Positions 1-9,161 of a stretch of 64,000 bases of DNA are shown here, piece by piece; position 1 is the first letter of the stretch, and every line of letters starts with the position of its first letter. Origin of the DNA: Lactarius indigo (lineage: Eukaryota > Basidiomycota > Agaricomycetes > Russulales > Russulaceae); assembly GCA_025766275.1 (NCBI GenBank), contig JAFKAC010000035.1, positions 124,001-188,000 of the forward strand, in the 5' to 3' direction. The notes beneath the pieces are model-generated. The model saw only the letters and a program-made list of their open reading frames with translations, was not told where the DNA came from and ran no database searches. A program made the translations under genes and the position numbers.

Positions 1-2170
1 GGTGGTCATGTATCAGCGTTCGATACGTAGATGTGGGGCCGGTTATCACAAACCTGCCGTCTTTGTACCACTCTCCTTCTATCTTCTTGAGGTGGTGGGG
101 GTCGACCCACACTTTGATTACCTCTTCGTCCTGTTGATGTCTTGGTTGTAATAGATTCGGGCTTGCTACGAAAGTTCGTGCGGTGTTGAGGGTTCTTACG
201 AAGACTTCGGGGGGTAAGACGACGACTTCGCTATTATCGCCCACTCCTTGATCGTAATCTGGGCGTCTTGAGAGGGCGTCTGCTCTTCCATTGTTCTTTC
301 CTTTAATGTGGTGAATTTCGAAGTCGTATTCCGAAAGTTCGAGTACTTCCCTTGCAACCCGTCTGCTAATCTTTTGCGGTGACTTCCAATACTGCAGGTT
401 GAGATGATCCGAGTATATTTTGATCTTATGTGGTGCTCCCGCAAGTAGTGGCCTCCAGTTTCGCAGCGCCTTAACTATGGCCAGTAATTCTAGGTCATAA
501 ATGTCGTAATTCCGCTCTGCTTCAGAGAGCGTGGCGGAGTAATAGCCTATTGGGTGTCGCTTTCCGTCAGATTTTCGCTGTAATAGTACAGCTCCCACCG
601 CGTATCCGGAGGCGTCAACCTCTAACTCGAACGGGTCTTGGAGAACCGGGTGTGCTAGCACTGGTTCCTCCGTTACTAGGCGTTTGAGGGTATTGAACGC
701 CTTGTCCTCTTCTTCAGTCCATCTCCACTCTTCGTCTTTTCGTGTTAGTTTGGTGAGTGGTTTTGCGTGAGTCGCGAAGCCGCGGATAAAAAGTCGGTAA
801 AAGTTGCAGAAGCCGAGGAACGAGCGGACATCTTTGACTTTTGTCGGCGTTGGCCAGTCTTTGATGCCTTGAACTTTTACAGGGTCCATTCGGGTCACCC
901 CCCTTTCAAGGATTACCCCCAGGTAATCCATCCGCGGCTGGTGGAAAAGGCATTTCTCGAGTTTGAAGTAGAGGTCATGCTCGTGTGTGACACGCAAAAC
1001 GTCCTGTACCGCGTTGATATGGGCTGCCAAATCGTGGTCAAAGTGAGTGGCGATGCCGATGTCATCCATGTAAACACGTATCGTGGTTCCTAGATGTTCG
1101 TGCTTCGCGATGGTATCTCGATAGATGTGGTTCATCATCGCTTGAAAGGTTGCGGGAGAGTTGGTGAGGCCGAAGAACATGACCGTGGGTTCGAAGAGAC
1201 CGAATTTGGTTTTGAATGCCGCCTTTTCTTGGTCGCCATCGCGGATGCGGATGTTATTGTAACCCCAACGAATGTCGAGCTTTGTGTAAATGTGCGCGTT
1301 GCTGAGGTCGAGGATGAGGTCTTGGATCAGCGGCAGCGGGTATTGGTTGCGAATAGTGTGCGAGTTAATGACGCGATAGTCCTGTACAGGACGCAGTTTT
1401 CCGTCCTTCTTTTTAATGAAGAAGAAGGACGAGGCGTACGGGGAAATAGAGGGGCGCAGATACCCCTGTTTCAATTTTTCATTGAGGAATTCTTTCAACT
1501 CGGCTTCCTCCTTTTGCGTCATTGGATAAATCTTGCAGTCGATTGCGGTTGGGGCTGACGGTTTAAAGTCAATGGCGTGGTCCCAAGGGCGTGATGGAGG
1601 GAAGCGATGCGAGGCCTGTTCGTTGAAAAGCATGCTAAACTCTGCGTATACAGGGGGCAGCACAGCTGCCGTTTGTTGTTGCTTCGCGGATATGGCCAGC
1701 TCTGTAGAAGTGGTGGCCCGTGTGAATACTGATTCGTCTTCCAGCTCTTGAACGATTGCATCTTTCTCCGCATTGATTAGAGCCCGTATAGTGGGCGCGG
1801 TGAGTAAGTTTTCGGTAGTGGCCAGAACTACCGGTTGCATGTCCGGATGCATGGTTGCAGTTGCCCAGCTGATGGTAGGCTCGAAAGCGCTTAGCCATGG
1901 GTAGCCCAGCACCATGTCTTCGCTTCCCAGATCGGTTACTAGGAAGGTCATCTTCTTGATCTGTCCGCGTGTTTTTACCTCAAGGTTAACATAATGAGTG
2001 ATTAACCCAGCTTTGTTCTCCGTATTATCTATGTTCCATATTTTGCGAGGCGTTTCTAGCGGTTGTATCGGGATTCCAGCCCGTGCCGCCATTCCTGGTT
2101 TAACGAAGTTGTCGGTGGCTCCGGAGTCCACCAGCGCGTTTGTTTCAGTCGTTTGGTAATTCGTATGGAC
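1..2170 (-). CDS. Ty3-1 pol (protease, RT, RNase H, start of integrase), cut by window edge
   Basis: An open frame without stops runs from about 2170 to the first base. In order it shows an aspartic protease motif (VDSGATDNF, around 2105-2131), a reverse transcriptase with the YMDD-type active site, an RNase H region, and the start of the integrase linker (VIKVWVDPHHLKKI, then YKDGRFVITGP near position 50). It matches Ty3-2 pol nearly codon for codon. Normally pol is expressed as a Gag-Pol fusion through a -1 frameshift. Here the 64-bp deletion at the junction removes the N-terminal linker of pol and changes the relative frame, so the fusion should fail. Zinc-binding, catalytic and chromodomain parts of the integrase would lie left of the window. 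Confidence 0.9.
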
Positions 2171-2189
2171 AGTCACCAGACTGACGGGT

Positions 2190-4259
2190 TCAGGCGCCCT
2201 GAAAACCCTCCTTCCCCCACAGATCTTGTAGTATGAGGTCCTTCACCTCGTCTGTGCTATTGGCTACCTGTGTTAGCCATTCCTTCGCTTGCTCTCCGGC
2301 CGTTTTTGCCACTTTGATCTGTGGTGCGGGTGTCGCACTGGGTGCCGGTGTGGCGTACCCTGGTAGTGATGGTTCGTATTGCGATACGGGTCCCGGGGAT
2401 CCCGGCCATTGTGGCCAGGCAGTCTCCGTCATCCGGCTACTGGACGGGGGGCTTTGCCATTGTCTCGGCTGTCGGGGATGCTGGCAGTTGCGTGAGAGAT
2501 GTCCTGGCGCGTGACAGTTATAACACAGGACGTTCCTTAGGTCCCTTCTAGACCCGCCTCTCCCTTGTCCCCGCGCTCCAGGGCCTCCTCGTGGTGGGAA
2601 CGGCGGTGCCGGCCAGTCGTGGTGAGGTAATTTATTGAAGTCGATTTCTTCTGATCTGGCCAACCGTACCTTGGCTCGGTCCGCGGAAGTGTCCATGGCC
2701 CACGGGTTAGTTTGGGGGAGATTTTGCGGCAGTGCCCACCCCGCGTTGCCGGTTTGCTTCTTTGGCTGAGTGGTCGTGTTCTTGTATTCGTTTAGTCTTG
2801 CTTTGAGGTGAATATAATTCTTCTGTCGCTTGAGGACAGCCCTCTTCCAGTCGTCGAACGTTATGGGCTCGTCGAATTGGAACGCGTTTTTGAATAGCTC
2901 CTTGGGCAAACCCGACGTGAACAGGTCGATGGTTTGTGGTTCGTTGAGATGGTAGTGAGCCTTCCGCGCTAGTTGTTCGAAGTCGTTAACGTACTTGTCG
3001 ATATCCTCTCCCGCCATTTTGAAGCCTTTTCGTAGTATGGCCTGCGCTTGTTCTCTCTCCAACGTATTCTCGAATCGCTGACTAAACCCGTCAGCTACCG
3101 CGTCCCACAGGCCCCGAGTGTAGGGGCTGATTCCCCGTTGTATTTGTCGATTGAGCCAGTTCAGGAAGGACAGTACCCATTCACTGACTGCTCCTCCCTT
3201 GATGTATGAAAGGAATAGGAGGCATCTCCTATAGTCGTTGCGCATGATGGGGGCGTCCAGGTTCATGCCCCAGTATACGTGCCACTGTGTGAGAAATTGG
3301 TCGACTTTAAGTCAGTCCCCGTCAAAGATTGAAGGTGGCTCGCCGGTTAGTTTCTCGCTGGGGTGTCCTCTGTCCCCAGTGCCTCCTCCATCAGCACCGC
3401 CACCTCCTCCACCTCCTCCTCCTCCACCGCCGGGTGGGACATAAGGTGGTCCTCTTGGTGGCTCGGTTCTTCGTAAGTCGAAAGGGACGCCTCCCCCTGG
3501 CGGTGGTGGCGGGTCTTCTCCCGGTCCTCCCACTCCTGGGGGTAGTTCCATTGCGGTTCGTCGCTCAGATGGAGGGTCTCCTCTATCCGAGCCTATCGCT
3601 CTGAAGATTGCAGCGTCGTCTGCAGTCATACGTACTCCTGTTTCTGGGTTGATGGGCGTAATGATGTCCCGGGCTTCGTCGCGTACTACGCGTGCTTCTT
3701 CCATAGCAACTTCTTCCATTGCTCGCGTTATTGTTGCCATTATGGCTGGCGATCGGATGTGAATTGGTTCGGGTTCAGTAATGTGTGCGGACTCAGCTCG
3801 CTCTATGAGGAGGTCTTGTATAGCTCCTCCGCTTGTTTCTGTTTGGTTTGGTTCTCGTCCCTCACTTTCTTCGTGGCTTTGTTCTTCCTCGCTTTCTTCA
3901 GATACTACTTCTCCGGTTGAATGTTCTCGTACTTGCCCGTCGATGGGGCCCCAATCTGATCTGGTATTGAGTTCTCGCGCGTCGATGTTGCAGTGATATC
4001 GAGGTCCGGCCGGTCGTATAGCGTCCCACTGAGAGTCTATGGGGTTCCACGCAACTTCCACCCAGCACAGGTGGTCAAAATTGAACTCAACTGGACGGAA
4101 CCTACTAGGTCCGTTGAACTCTACAAAGTATCCGGTTTCTTCTTGTCGTTCCCTCCAACTGGCAGCTTGTAAAAAGCGCGTGGGGACGTTACGCTCTCCT
4201 CTTCTTTGGAGCGCGTAAGGACGGAAGTTTGTCCACTGGTCTCTCGTTGTTATGGCCAC
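2190..4259 (-). pseudogene. Ty3-1 gag with in-frame TGA
   Basis: Capsid and nucleocapsid protein of the element. Two open pieces in the same frame (4259-3315 and 3311-2190) are separated by one TGA at 3312-3314, where Ty3-2 has an arginine codon. The N-terminal 190 residues contain no methionine, yet are conserved in all three gypsy copies. The first in-frame ATG is near 3740 (SPAIMATIT). The shared GTG at 4257-4259 is the most likely start. The middle part is the retrotransposon-gag capsid fold (region of FLSYIKG, LEREQAQAILRKGF), followed by a CCHC zinc knuckle (CYNCHAPGHLSRNC) near the C-terminus. A proline/glycine-rich linker precedes the capsid part. Confidence 0.88.
2202..2208 (-). promoter_or_regulatory. 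Ty3-1 -1 frameshift heptamer GGGTTTT
   Basis: On the minus strand the gag zero frame reads GAG GGT TTT, so G GGT TTT fits the X XXY YYZ slippery pattern. The gag stop follows 9 nt later. The same heptamer in the same phase occurs in Ty3-2 and Ty3-3. In this copy pol is no longer in the -1 frame because of the 64-bp deletion. Confidence 0.75.
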
Positions 4260-4265
4260 GATGGA

Positions 4266-4276
4266 ATCTTGGTCTT
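4266..4276 (-). promoter_or_regulatory. Ty3-1 self-primer binding site
   Basis: On the minus strand AAGACCAAGAT lies two bases inside the 5' LTR. It is the exact complement of ATCTTGGTCTT, which the LTR carries at 4496-4506 (read on minus), 34 nt downstream of the start of a TATTTAAG box at 4540. A transcript starting there would have a 5' end able to anneal to this site, as in Tf1. It does not look like the usual 3'-end complement of a tRNA. Confidence 0.75.
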
Positions 4277-4278
4277 AA

Positions 4279-4785
4279 TGTAACGTCGTCACGACGTTAG
4301 CTCGACTAGAGCTCGAGTGGCGGTAACGACTTAGCGATATTTCGGTTGTCAACTTGAAGACGCGGAGGCCCAAGCTCTTGCCTTGGTGAATACGCGGAGG
4401 TACACTGGCAAGTTCGCAATGTCTTTAGAACGGAGTTGGGCGATTTGGATAAGAGAGAAAGAGACAGAAGAAGAAACAAGAAGTGACGATTCAAGAAGAC
4501 CAAGATGGCGTATCTTGGTCTTCGCAAGACATCTTAAATACAAGTCGAGCAGGCTTAGAAGCGCTGCTATGAGTCATCGTAGGTAGCGTCCAACGTATCG
4601 CGTAAGTATCTCAATCCAAGTACCACTACTACCAGTATTAGTGGCGCCTGTCATCAGTCAGCTATCGAGTCCCTATCGCCTATCGTACTGCCATATCACC
4701 GTAAGTAAGTCCGTCACTAATATACCTTACAGCCGTAGTGACAACCGGTACAGTAAGGGTATGGATCACGAGTCGAAACGTAACA
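4279..4785 (-). repeat. Ty3-1 5' LTR (507 bp)
   Basis: The LTR begins TGTTACG and ends CGTTACA on the minus strand. It contains a TATTTAAG box (4540-4533) and, 34 nt downstream, the self-primer complement. An 11-bp inverted repeat, AAGACCAAGAT with ATCTTGGTCTT separated by 5 bases (4496-4522), straddles the inferred start. The stretch from the inferred start to the LTR end contains no ATG. It is similar to the Ty3-2 LTR, and the other LTR of this copy is outside the window. Confidence 0.88.
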
Positions 4786-4872
4786 CCGAAACTCTGGAGT
4801 CATACTTGCTTGATGCTTTGCTGGCGCGACGTAATGCGTGACCGATAGTCACGATGTCACGTGATCGTGACA
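4786..4872 (-). repeat. Remnant of element X 3' LTR
   Basis: These 87 bp match 27461-27547 with few differences (for example GCGTAATGCG here, GCGTAACGCG there). The rest of the 3' LTR lies beyond Ty3-1, outside the window. The polypurine tract directly to the right fixes it as the 3' LTR. Confidence 0.85.
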
Positions 4873-4909
4873 TAACCCCCCTTCTAGGTTCATTCGTCCG
4901 CGAATGTCT
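4873..4909 (-). promoter_or_regulatory. Element X polypurine tract with upstream hairpin
   Basis: Read on the minus strand, a 6-bp stem (CATTCG / CGAATG, loop CGGA, 4891-4906) follows four bases after the stop codon of the long frame. Then comes a purine run with six Gs ending at the LTR. The run is the expected plus-strand primer. The same stem-loop-plus-purine layout occurs internally at 23414-23448 and, with another stem, at the end of Ty3-3. Confidence 0.65.
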
Positions 4910-7146
4910 TTAAGGGCTTCGATCGACAGCTTCCCAATCGACGTCATACGGGTAATCGTAGTCGTCTACTGGTTGGTCGTCAAGCGCGGTGCGGCGTCGT
5001 CGGCGTCGGGGGTGCACGGTTGGTTGGATTGCTCGGGTGGGGGAGAGTGTGTCGCATACCCATGTACGGGTACGTTCGCCAGCAGATGGAGTCGTCGATG
5101 CAGGGCATTGGAGTCCGTAATAGGGATGGCGAGGGGGAACGGGACAACGTCGCTGCGGGGTACACCGAGTGTGGGGTTGGCGGCAGAAGGCCTTAGTGTG
5201 TCCGACACCGTGGCAATGGCGGCAATGATAGGTGTTGGTTCGTGTGCCGCGGCGGTCGTTACGTTGTCCTTGGGTTGGCGTCGGGTGGTGATCGTCAACG
5301 AGGTCGATTACGACTGGTGGACGTTGTCGCACTTCGGGCTCCGGTTCGTTAGAGGTGGTTGGTTGCGCGCTACCTCGTGGTGTAGCAAGAGATACGTCGT
5401 GGTCTGGGTCAGGATTTGTCACGGTCAGTCGTCGTGGCGTTGTCTCGGTCGTGGGTTCACGACTGGGGGTCGAACGGTGTTGGTTTCGTGCGTGGCATCG
5501 GCGATGAGTGTCCTCGTTGTTAGTACGTGAAGAACGACTTCGCGGGACCTGTAACGGAGAATGAGCGACTAAGCCGATGTTTAGAAGTTCCCTCCAGCAT
5601 AGGGCTTCGACCCTAGGGAACTCCCATTGTTGTGCTAATCGAAGGATTAGCGTCCATTCTCGAGTAGTCGCCTCGTACACCGAGTAGTCCGAGTTATAGA
5701 AGACCCATAGGAGTAGTTCGAACTCCTCGGTCGTCACCTCGTTGAGCGCGACATAGTATGGTCCCGCGGTGGTGTTGTTCTCGACTGGGATCGGTCCATC
5801 GTCGCTAAGATCGATGGGCGTTTCTGTCGTAGATCCCGCGATTTTCCAAAGTCGTCGGAAATAAGGTGATTCGCGTGTGAAGAAGTAACTGTGAACATGA
5901 AACGTGCAATCGTTCGTTTCGAACGTAGCGTCTGCATTCACTAGGTCGTATAGATGGTGTCGGCGATGGACGTTCGTCTTTGAATTGGCATGGGGTGATG
6001 CTCCGTCCTGGTCGTCGTCTGCGTTTCCCTGGATACGGCTTTCAGTTGTGCTGTCGTGGTCCTGAGCGATGATGGGTCGCCCTAGTTCATCAGGGCCTTC
6101 GGCGGTAGGAGGTGGCGATGGCGCTGATGTCGGGCGAGTATGTCTCCCTTTGTTGGTCGGGAGACGATCAGGGGCTGTGTGTCCGTCATCGGATTTGAAC
6201 ATCCATTGGGCAGGGAGCTGGTCAGCCGTGATAGTTGTAGTCGGTGTGGGGTGTTCGTCCATCGTCAGGGAATTTGTGGCGATGGGATTGATTTCTGACT
6301 GTACTCGTTTCTTATGTTGTGCGAGTCGTGCTGTTGTTTGGGCATTATCTAGGGGTTTCGCCCTATTGTGCATGGTGGAGCGTCCCTTCCGCCGTATCAG
6401 AGATAGCAGTGTCTTCTTCTTGACTCGTGGTTGATGGTTGAAAATTTTCTCGTTATCTTGTTTGGTGTTTTCCAAGATTGGCTGGGGTAGGGATTGTTCC
6501 TTTTGGTTTCTGAGGGTACCGACTGTATGACCGGGGATGAGCAATCTTCCATGGAACGTGTCGTGGGTTCCCCCCCAGTCTGGGGAACATGTCTTATCCA
6601 CAATATGAGGCGGTTCACATAGTCGCGGTATGGGTTCGCCATACGCCGTCCGATGGTTTCTGATTAATCCTTCTCCACTCGTCATAATCGATGAGAGATC
6701 TCTGCGGAGTGTGTTCCGCATCGCAAGACCTTTGTTGCTTGTTCGCGAGATGATGGGTGTTTGCTGACGTGTCGAGGGTATGGAACTCATGAGTATCTTG
6801 TATGTAGACGGTTGTGTGTCATGGGAGGGTCGCGTTACTAGTAATTGTGTTGTACGTTCGTTATACCGTCGATGGTTGGCGCGAGCATTGAGATATTGCA
6901 CTCGTCGTCGTTTCGGACCTTTTTGTCGATCGTTGGTGCACGAGCGATGCGTCGAATTATTATTTTGTTTGATGTTTGGTGGAGTGTAGGGGACACATAT
7001 GAGTGCTGTGGTAACGTGTGGATCTCGCTTGGACGGTATCTCGTTCGACAGTTCGTAGCGTAGTGGTATACGGTCACTGGTCACGTTCGTCATTCTTTCG
7101 ATGCCACAGTTTTCTTTTGTCAGTATGATGACCCTGATTTTAGAAT
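4910..7146 (-). CDS. Element X long frame, C-terminal part: BTB/POZ domain and zinc knuckle
   Basis: This is the downstream 745 codons of the X frame. It continues in frame from 23140 once the copia insertion and one AGAAT copy (together 15993 bp, a multiple of three) are removed. The upstream half is basic and low in complexity. A BTB/POZ domain follows at roughly residues 1620-1745 of the joined protein (about 5950-5570; FETNDCTFHVHSYFF ... EEFELLLWVFY ... WTLILRLAQQWEF). It resembles the BTB proteins that are abundant in mushrooms. Then come a SUMO-interaction-like motif VVIDLVDD (about 5320) and a CCHC knuckle C-x2-C-x4-H-x4-C (CRHCHGVGHTKAFC, about 5240-5180). The C-terminus is acidic (DYDYPYDVDWEAVD). 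The knuckle suggests RNA binding like a Gag nucleocapsid; the function of the BTB part is unknown. Confidence 0.72.
7142..7146. repeat. Target-site duplication AGAAT left of copia
   Basis: AGAAT precedes the copia 5' LTR and recurs at 23135-23139 directly after the 3' LTR. Copia integration normally makes 5-bp duplications. Joining the flanks restores the element X frame. Confidence 0.9.
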
Positions 7147-7578
7147 TGTTGAAGGAGAGTGCGCTCACGCGCGCGACACCTCGGCGTCGGGAGTCGGCCG
7201 CATCTCACGTGCGGATGGAAGTACACCCTGGAGGTGTGACGGTAGTAGAGCCGAGATGTATGGACTCGTATGGAACACATTCATTTGTTATTTACTTTAC
7301 TTTACGACTTAGTTACAACCAATCTGTGATCGGGGACAACCCCTGTGCTTTCTCGGTTGAGACTTTTACTATACAACTATGCCCGTTATGCCCGAGCACG
7401 TATTCACGTGTATTCACACTCTTTACGCAGTATTTATTCGCGCATTGTATGCACTGGCACTCCAGAATCTTACGTTTCTTCTGGTGTGCCAGGCAAGTAG
7501 TCTTACACTCGTTCAATGACTAGAATCTTACGTTTCTTCTGGTGTGCCAGACATAATTTCACTCGCTGCGGTTTATTA
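7147..7578 (+). repeat. Copia 5' LTR (432 bp)
   Basis: It starts TGTTGAAGG and ends TTTATTA, followed at once by the primer-binding site. It matches 22703-23134 over its full length. It contains an internal direct repeat around 7464-7490 and 7520-7552 (ATCTTACGTTTCTTCTGGTG twice). Confidence 0.93.
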
Positions 7579-7590
7579 GGTTATGGGCCC
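7579..7590 (+). promoter_or_regulatory. Copia primer-binding site (half-tRNA type)
   Basis: GGTTATGGGCCC directly follows the LTR. It is complementary to the anticodon stem-loop of initiator tRNA-Met as I remember it (GGGCCCAUAACC), not to a tRNA 3' end. Drosophila copia uses a similar internal site with a cleaved tRNA half. The tRNA comparison is from memory. Confidence 0.6.
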
Positions 7591-8452
7591 TGCGCCGTAA
7601 TCTGTAAACGACAAGATCTACTCGCAATACAATACTGTGAGCATGTATCCATTATTTCCTTCCCAACTCGAGTGCGCCTCTGCGTGTTGGTGCGCAAGCG
7701 TCTCGAGGCTCGTGCTGGGGCCTAACCAGCCTTGCTCGACCCGTGCCACGGACCCCAGGTGTGGGGAGACGCGCGGGAAGACCCCTCCATCACTGTGCGC
7801 ATTACGGTACTACTATCTTCTATTTCCGGGTTTTCGTCCCGATTTGTTAGGCGGGGCCGGGGGAGCTCGGTCCGGCTATAGGCCCGGTGAACGGTTGGCC
7901 GTTGCTGCCCATTAAGTTGGGAGCGGTTTTGGGGTGTCAAGGCCGGGCGGTAGTCACTCCACCGAAGCACTTGCCTCTGTTACAACTGCGCCGCACTACA
8001 TAATACTAGTATCTACATAGGACATGAGTGGCGCGGCCTCTGCTAGCGGGGATTATTCCCTGTAGGCACGCTTCGCTGACGTGTTCCTTCCCACGCGTTG
8101 CGGCGTTCACCAAGGACTCCCCCAAACAGCACGGCAGGCAAAGGTCTTACCCGAGCCTCCGTGGAATCTGCCGTGGGCGGCTCCTCCTTGGCGTGGGACC
8201 CCAGGATGCCTCTAAGCGCGCTGTCGCTGAGCGCACCTCGTCATTTAAAAAATGGCGTTGCTCGGCACGCACTTATGCTCCAGGTGGGGATAATTACATC
8301 ACTATTACTATCTACAAGCCGCACATATGGGGGCAGGACGCGCTAAGCGTTCTGGCCATTACAGTTTCACGAGCGGGGTTGGAAGGTCATGTGATCTCGT
8401 CTACGCAGTTCTGTTGCTGACTGCTCCTCGGCAACAGAAACGTCTCTAATCA
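7591..8452 (+). other. Copia untranslated leader
   Basis: About 860 bp between primer-binding site and gag start. It holds several short frames on both strands, none resembling a known protein. Presumably leader or packaging sequence. Confidence 0.55.
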
Positions 8453-8624
8453 ATGTCATCTGGTTCTACCAATCCTGCGGCCTCGGGTACCTCCGGCTCT
8501 GGATCCGGAGGCGCTGGCTTGGCTCCTCCCGCAGGCGCCAGCTCGGGCTCTTCCAAGCTACCTAGCATCGTAACGGCCACGCGTATCAAAGCCGCCGCCT
8601 CTAACCACTTCATGGTGCCATCTG
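8453..8624 (+). CDS. Copia gag, N-terminal part (interrupted by Ty3-3)
   Basis: ATG at 8453 opens a Ser/Gly/Ala-rich start (MSSGSTNPAASGTSGSG) followed by a lysine/threonine region ending in NHFMVPS. The frame resumes at 16437 with GTHLEVLNGQNWSTW, the typical copia Gag motif (LNGxNWxTW). Removing 8625-16436 (7812 bp, a multiple of three) restores continuity. Structural capsid protein of the element. Confidence 0.85.
8620..8624. repeat. Target-site duplication ATCTG left of Ty3-3
   Basis: ATCTG precedes the left Ty3-3 LTR and recurs at 16432-16436 after the right one. This shows that Ty3-3 inserted into copia gag by integrase. Confidence 0.93.
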
Positions 8625-9128
8625 TGTTACGCTCCACCGGCGTGAGTCCGACTTGGACACTAGAAAGGCGTAGTCGACTTAGCGAAGATAAGTGAATGGG
8701 GACCTTGCGTCAACCCAACACAAGCTGAACAGGGGCTATCTGGCACACGCTGCAGCGAAAGGTAGAAAAGGGTATCCCTTGGCGGATACAGTGGATCACT
8801 CTTAGCCCGAGGCTAAGGCAGACAAGAGACGAGTCAAGTGGTGGATTGAAGAAGACCAAGATGGGGACTCTTGGTCTTCCGAGTCGACTACTTATACAAA
8901 TACGCGCGGGCTTTAAAGCGCCGCTAGAACAGTAAGTAACCAATAGCGTAACTAGCTCGAACCCTAGTACAGCTATCCTAGGAATGAGTCATACATGAGT
9001 CACAATCACATGCGAACTACTATGCTGACTGATACGATGTAAGAGTCCATGACTAATGGAGATACCGGACCGTAGTCATAACCGGTCATGAGTCGTGCGT
9101 AATGAGTCACCAAGTCCGTACCGTAACA
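8625..9128 (-). repeat. Ty3-3 3' LTR (504 bp)
   Basis: TGTTACG at the start and GTAACA at the end on the minus strand. Near-identical to 15928-16431. Confidence 0.94.
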
Positions 9129-9161
9129 TCACCCCCTTTTCAGGAGTGAGGCCCACCTCAC
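9129..9161 (-). promoter_or_regulatory. Ty3-3 polypurine tract with hairpin
   Basis: On the minus strand a perfect 6-bp stem (GTGAGG / CCTCAC, loop TGGG, 9161-9146) overlaps the pol stop codon. It is followed by TCCTGAAAAGGGGG and the LTR. The purine run is the plus-strand primer. The hairpin layout parallels element X. Confidence 0.65.

Larger units (their letters stand above)
1..4785 (-). mobile_element. Ty3-1: Ty3/gypsy retrotransposon, left part outside window
   Basis: The element reads leftwards: 5' LTR (4279-4785), primer-binding site, gag, then pol, which runs off the window inside the integrase. It is closely related to Ty3-2 across gag and pol. It is damaged twice. A TGA replaces an arginine codon in gag at 3312-3314. 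Relative to Ty3-2, 64 bp are missing at the gag-pol junction near 2174, between two short TCAC-type repeats; this puts pol in a frame that the usual -1 shift can no longer reach. On its right the LTR abuts an 87-bp piece of the element X LTR, so it inserted into that LTR. The flanking CCGAA (4786-4790) is the likely target duplication; its partner lies outside the window. Not autonomous as seen. Confidence 0.9.

Noticed and set aside
767..1558. Plus-strand frames antisense to Ty3-1 pol (and the same at 28936-29565)
   Set aside because: They mirror the pol codons on the opposite strand and are conserved only because pol is.
4910..7168. The BTB frame as a separate host gene starting at 7168
   Set aside because: The apparent start lies inside the copia LTR. 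Without copia the frame continues into 23140-26812 and is flanked by matching LTRs.
8028..8420. A 130-codon frame in the copia leader
   Set aside because: No known domain, and it overlaps an alternative frame of similar quality. Treated as leader sequence.
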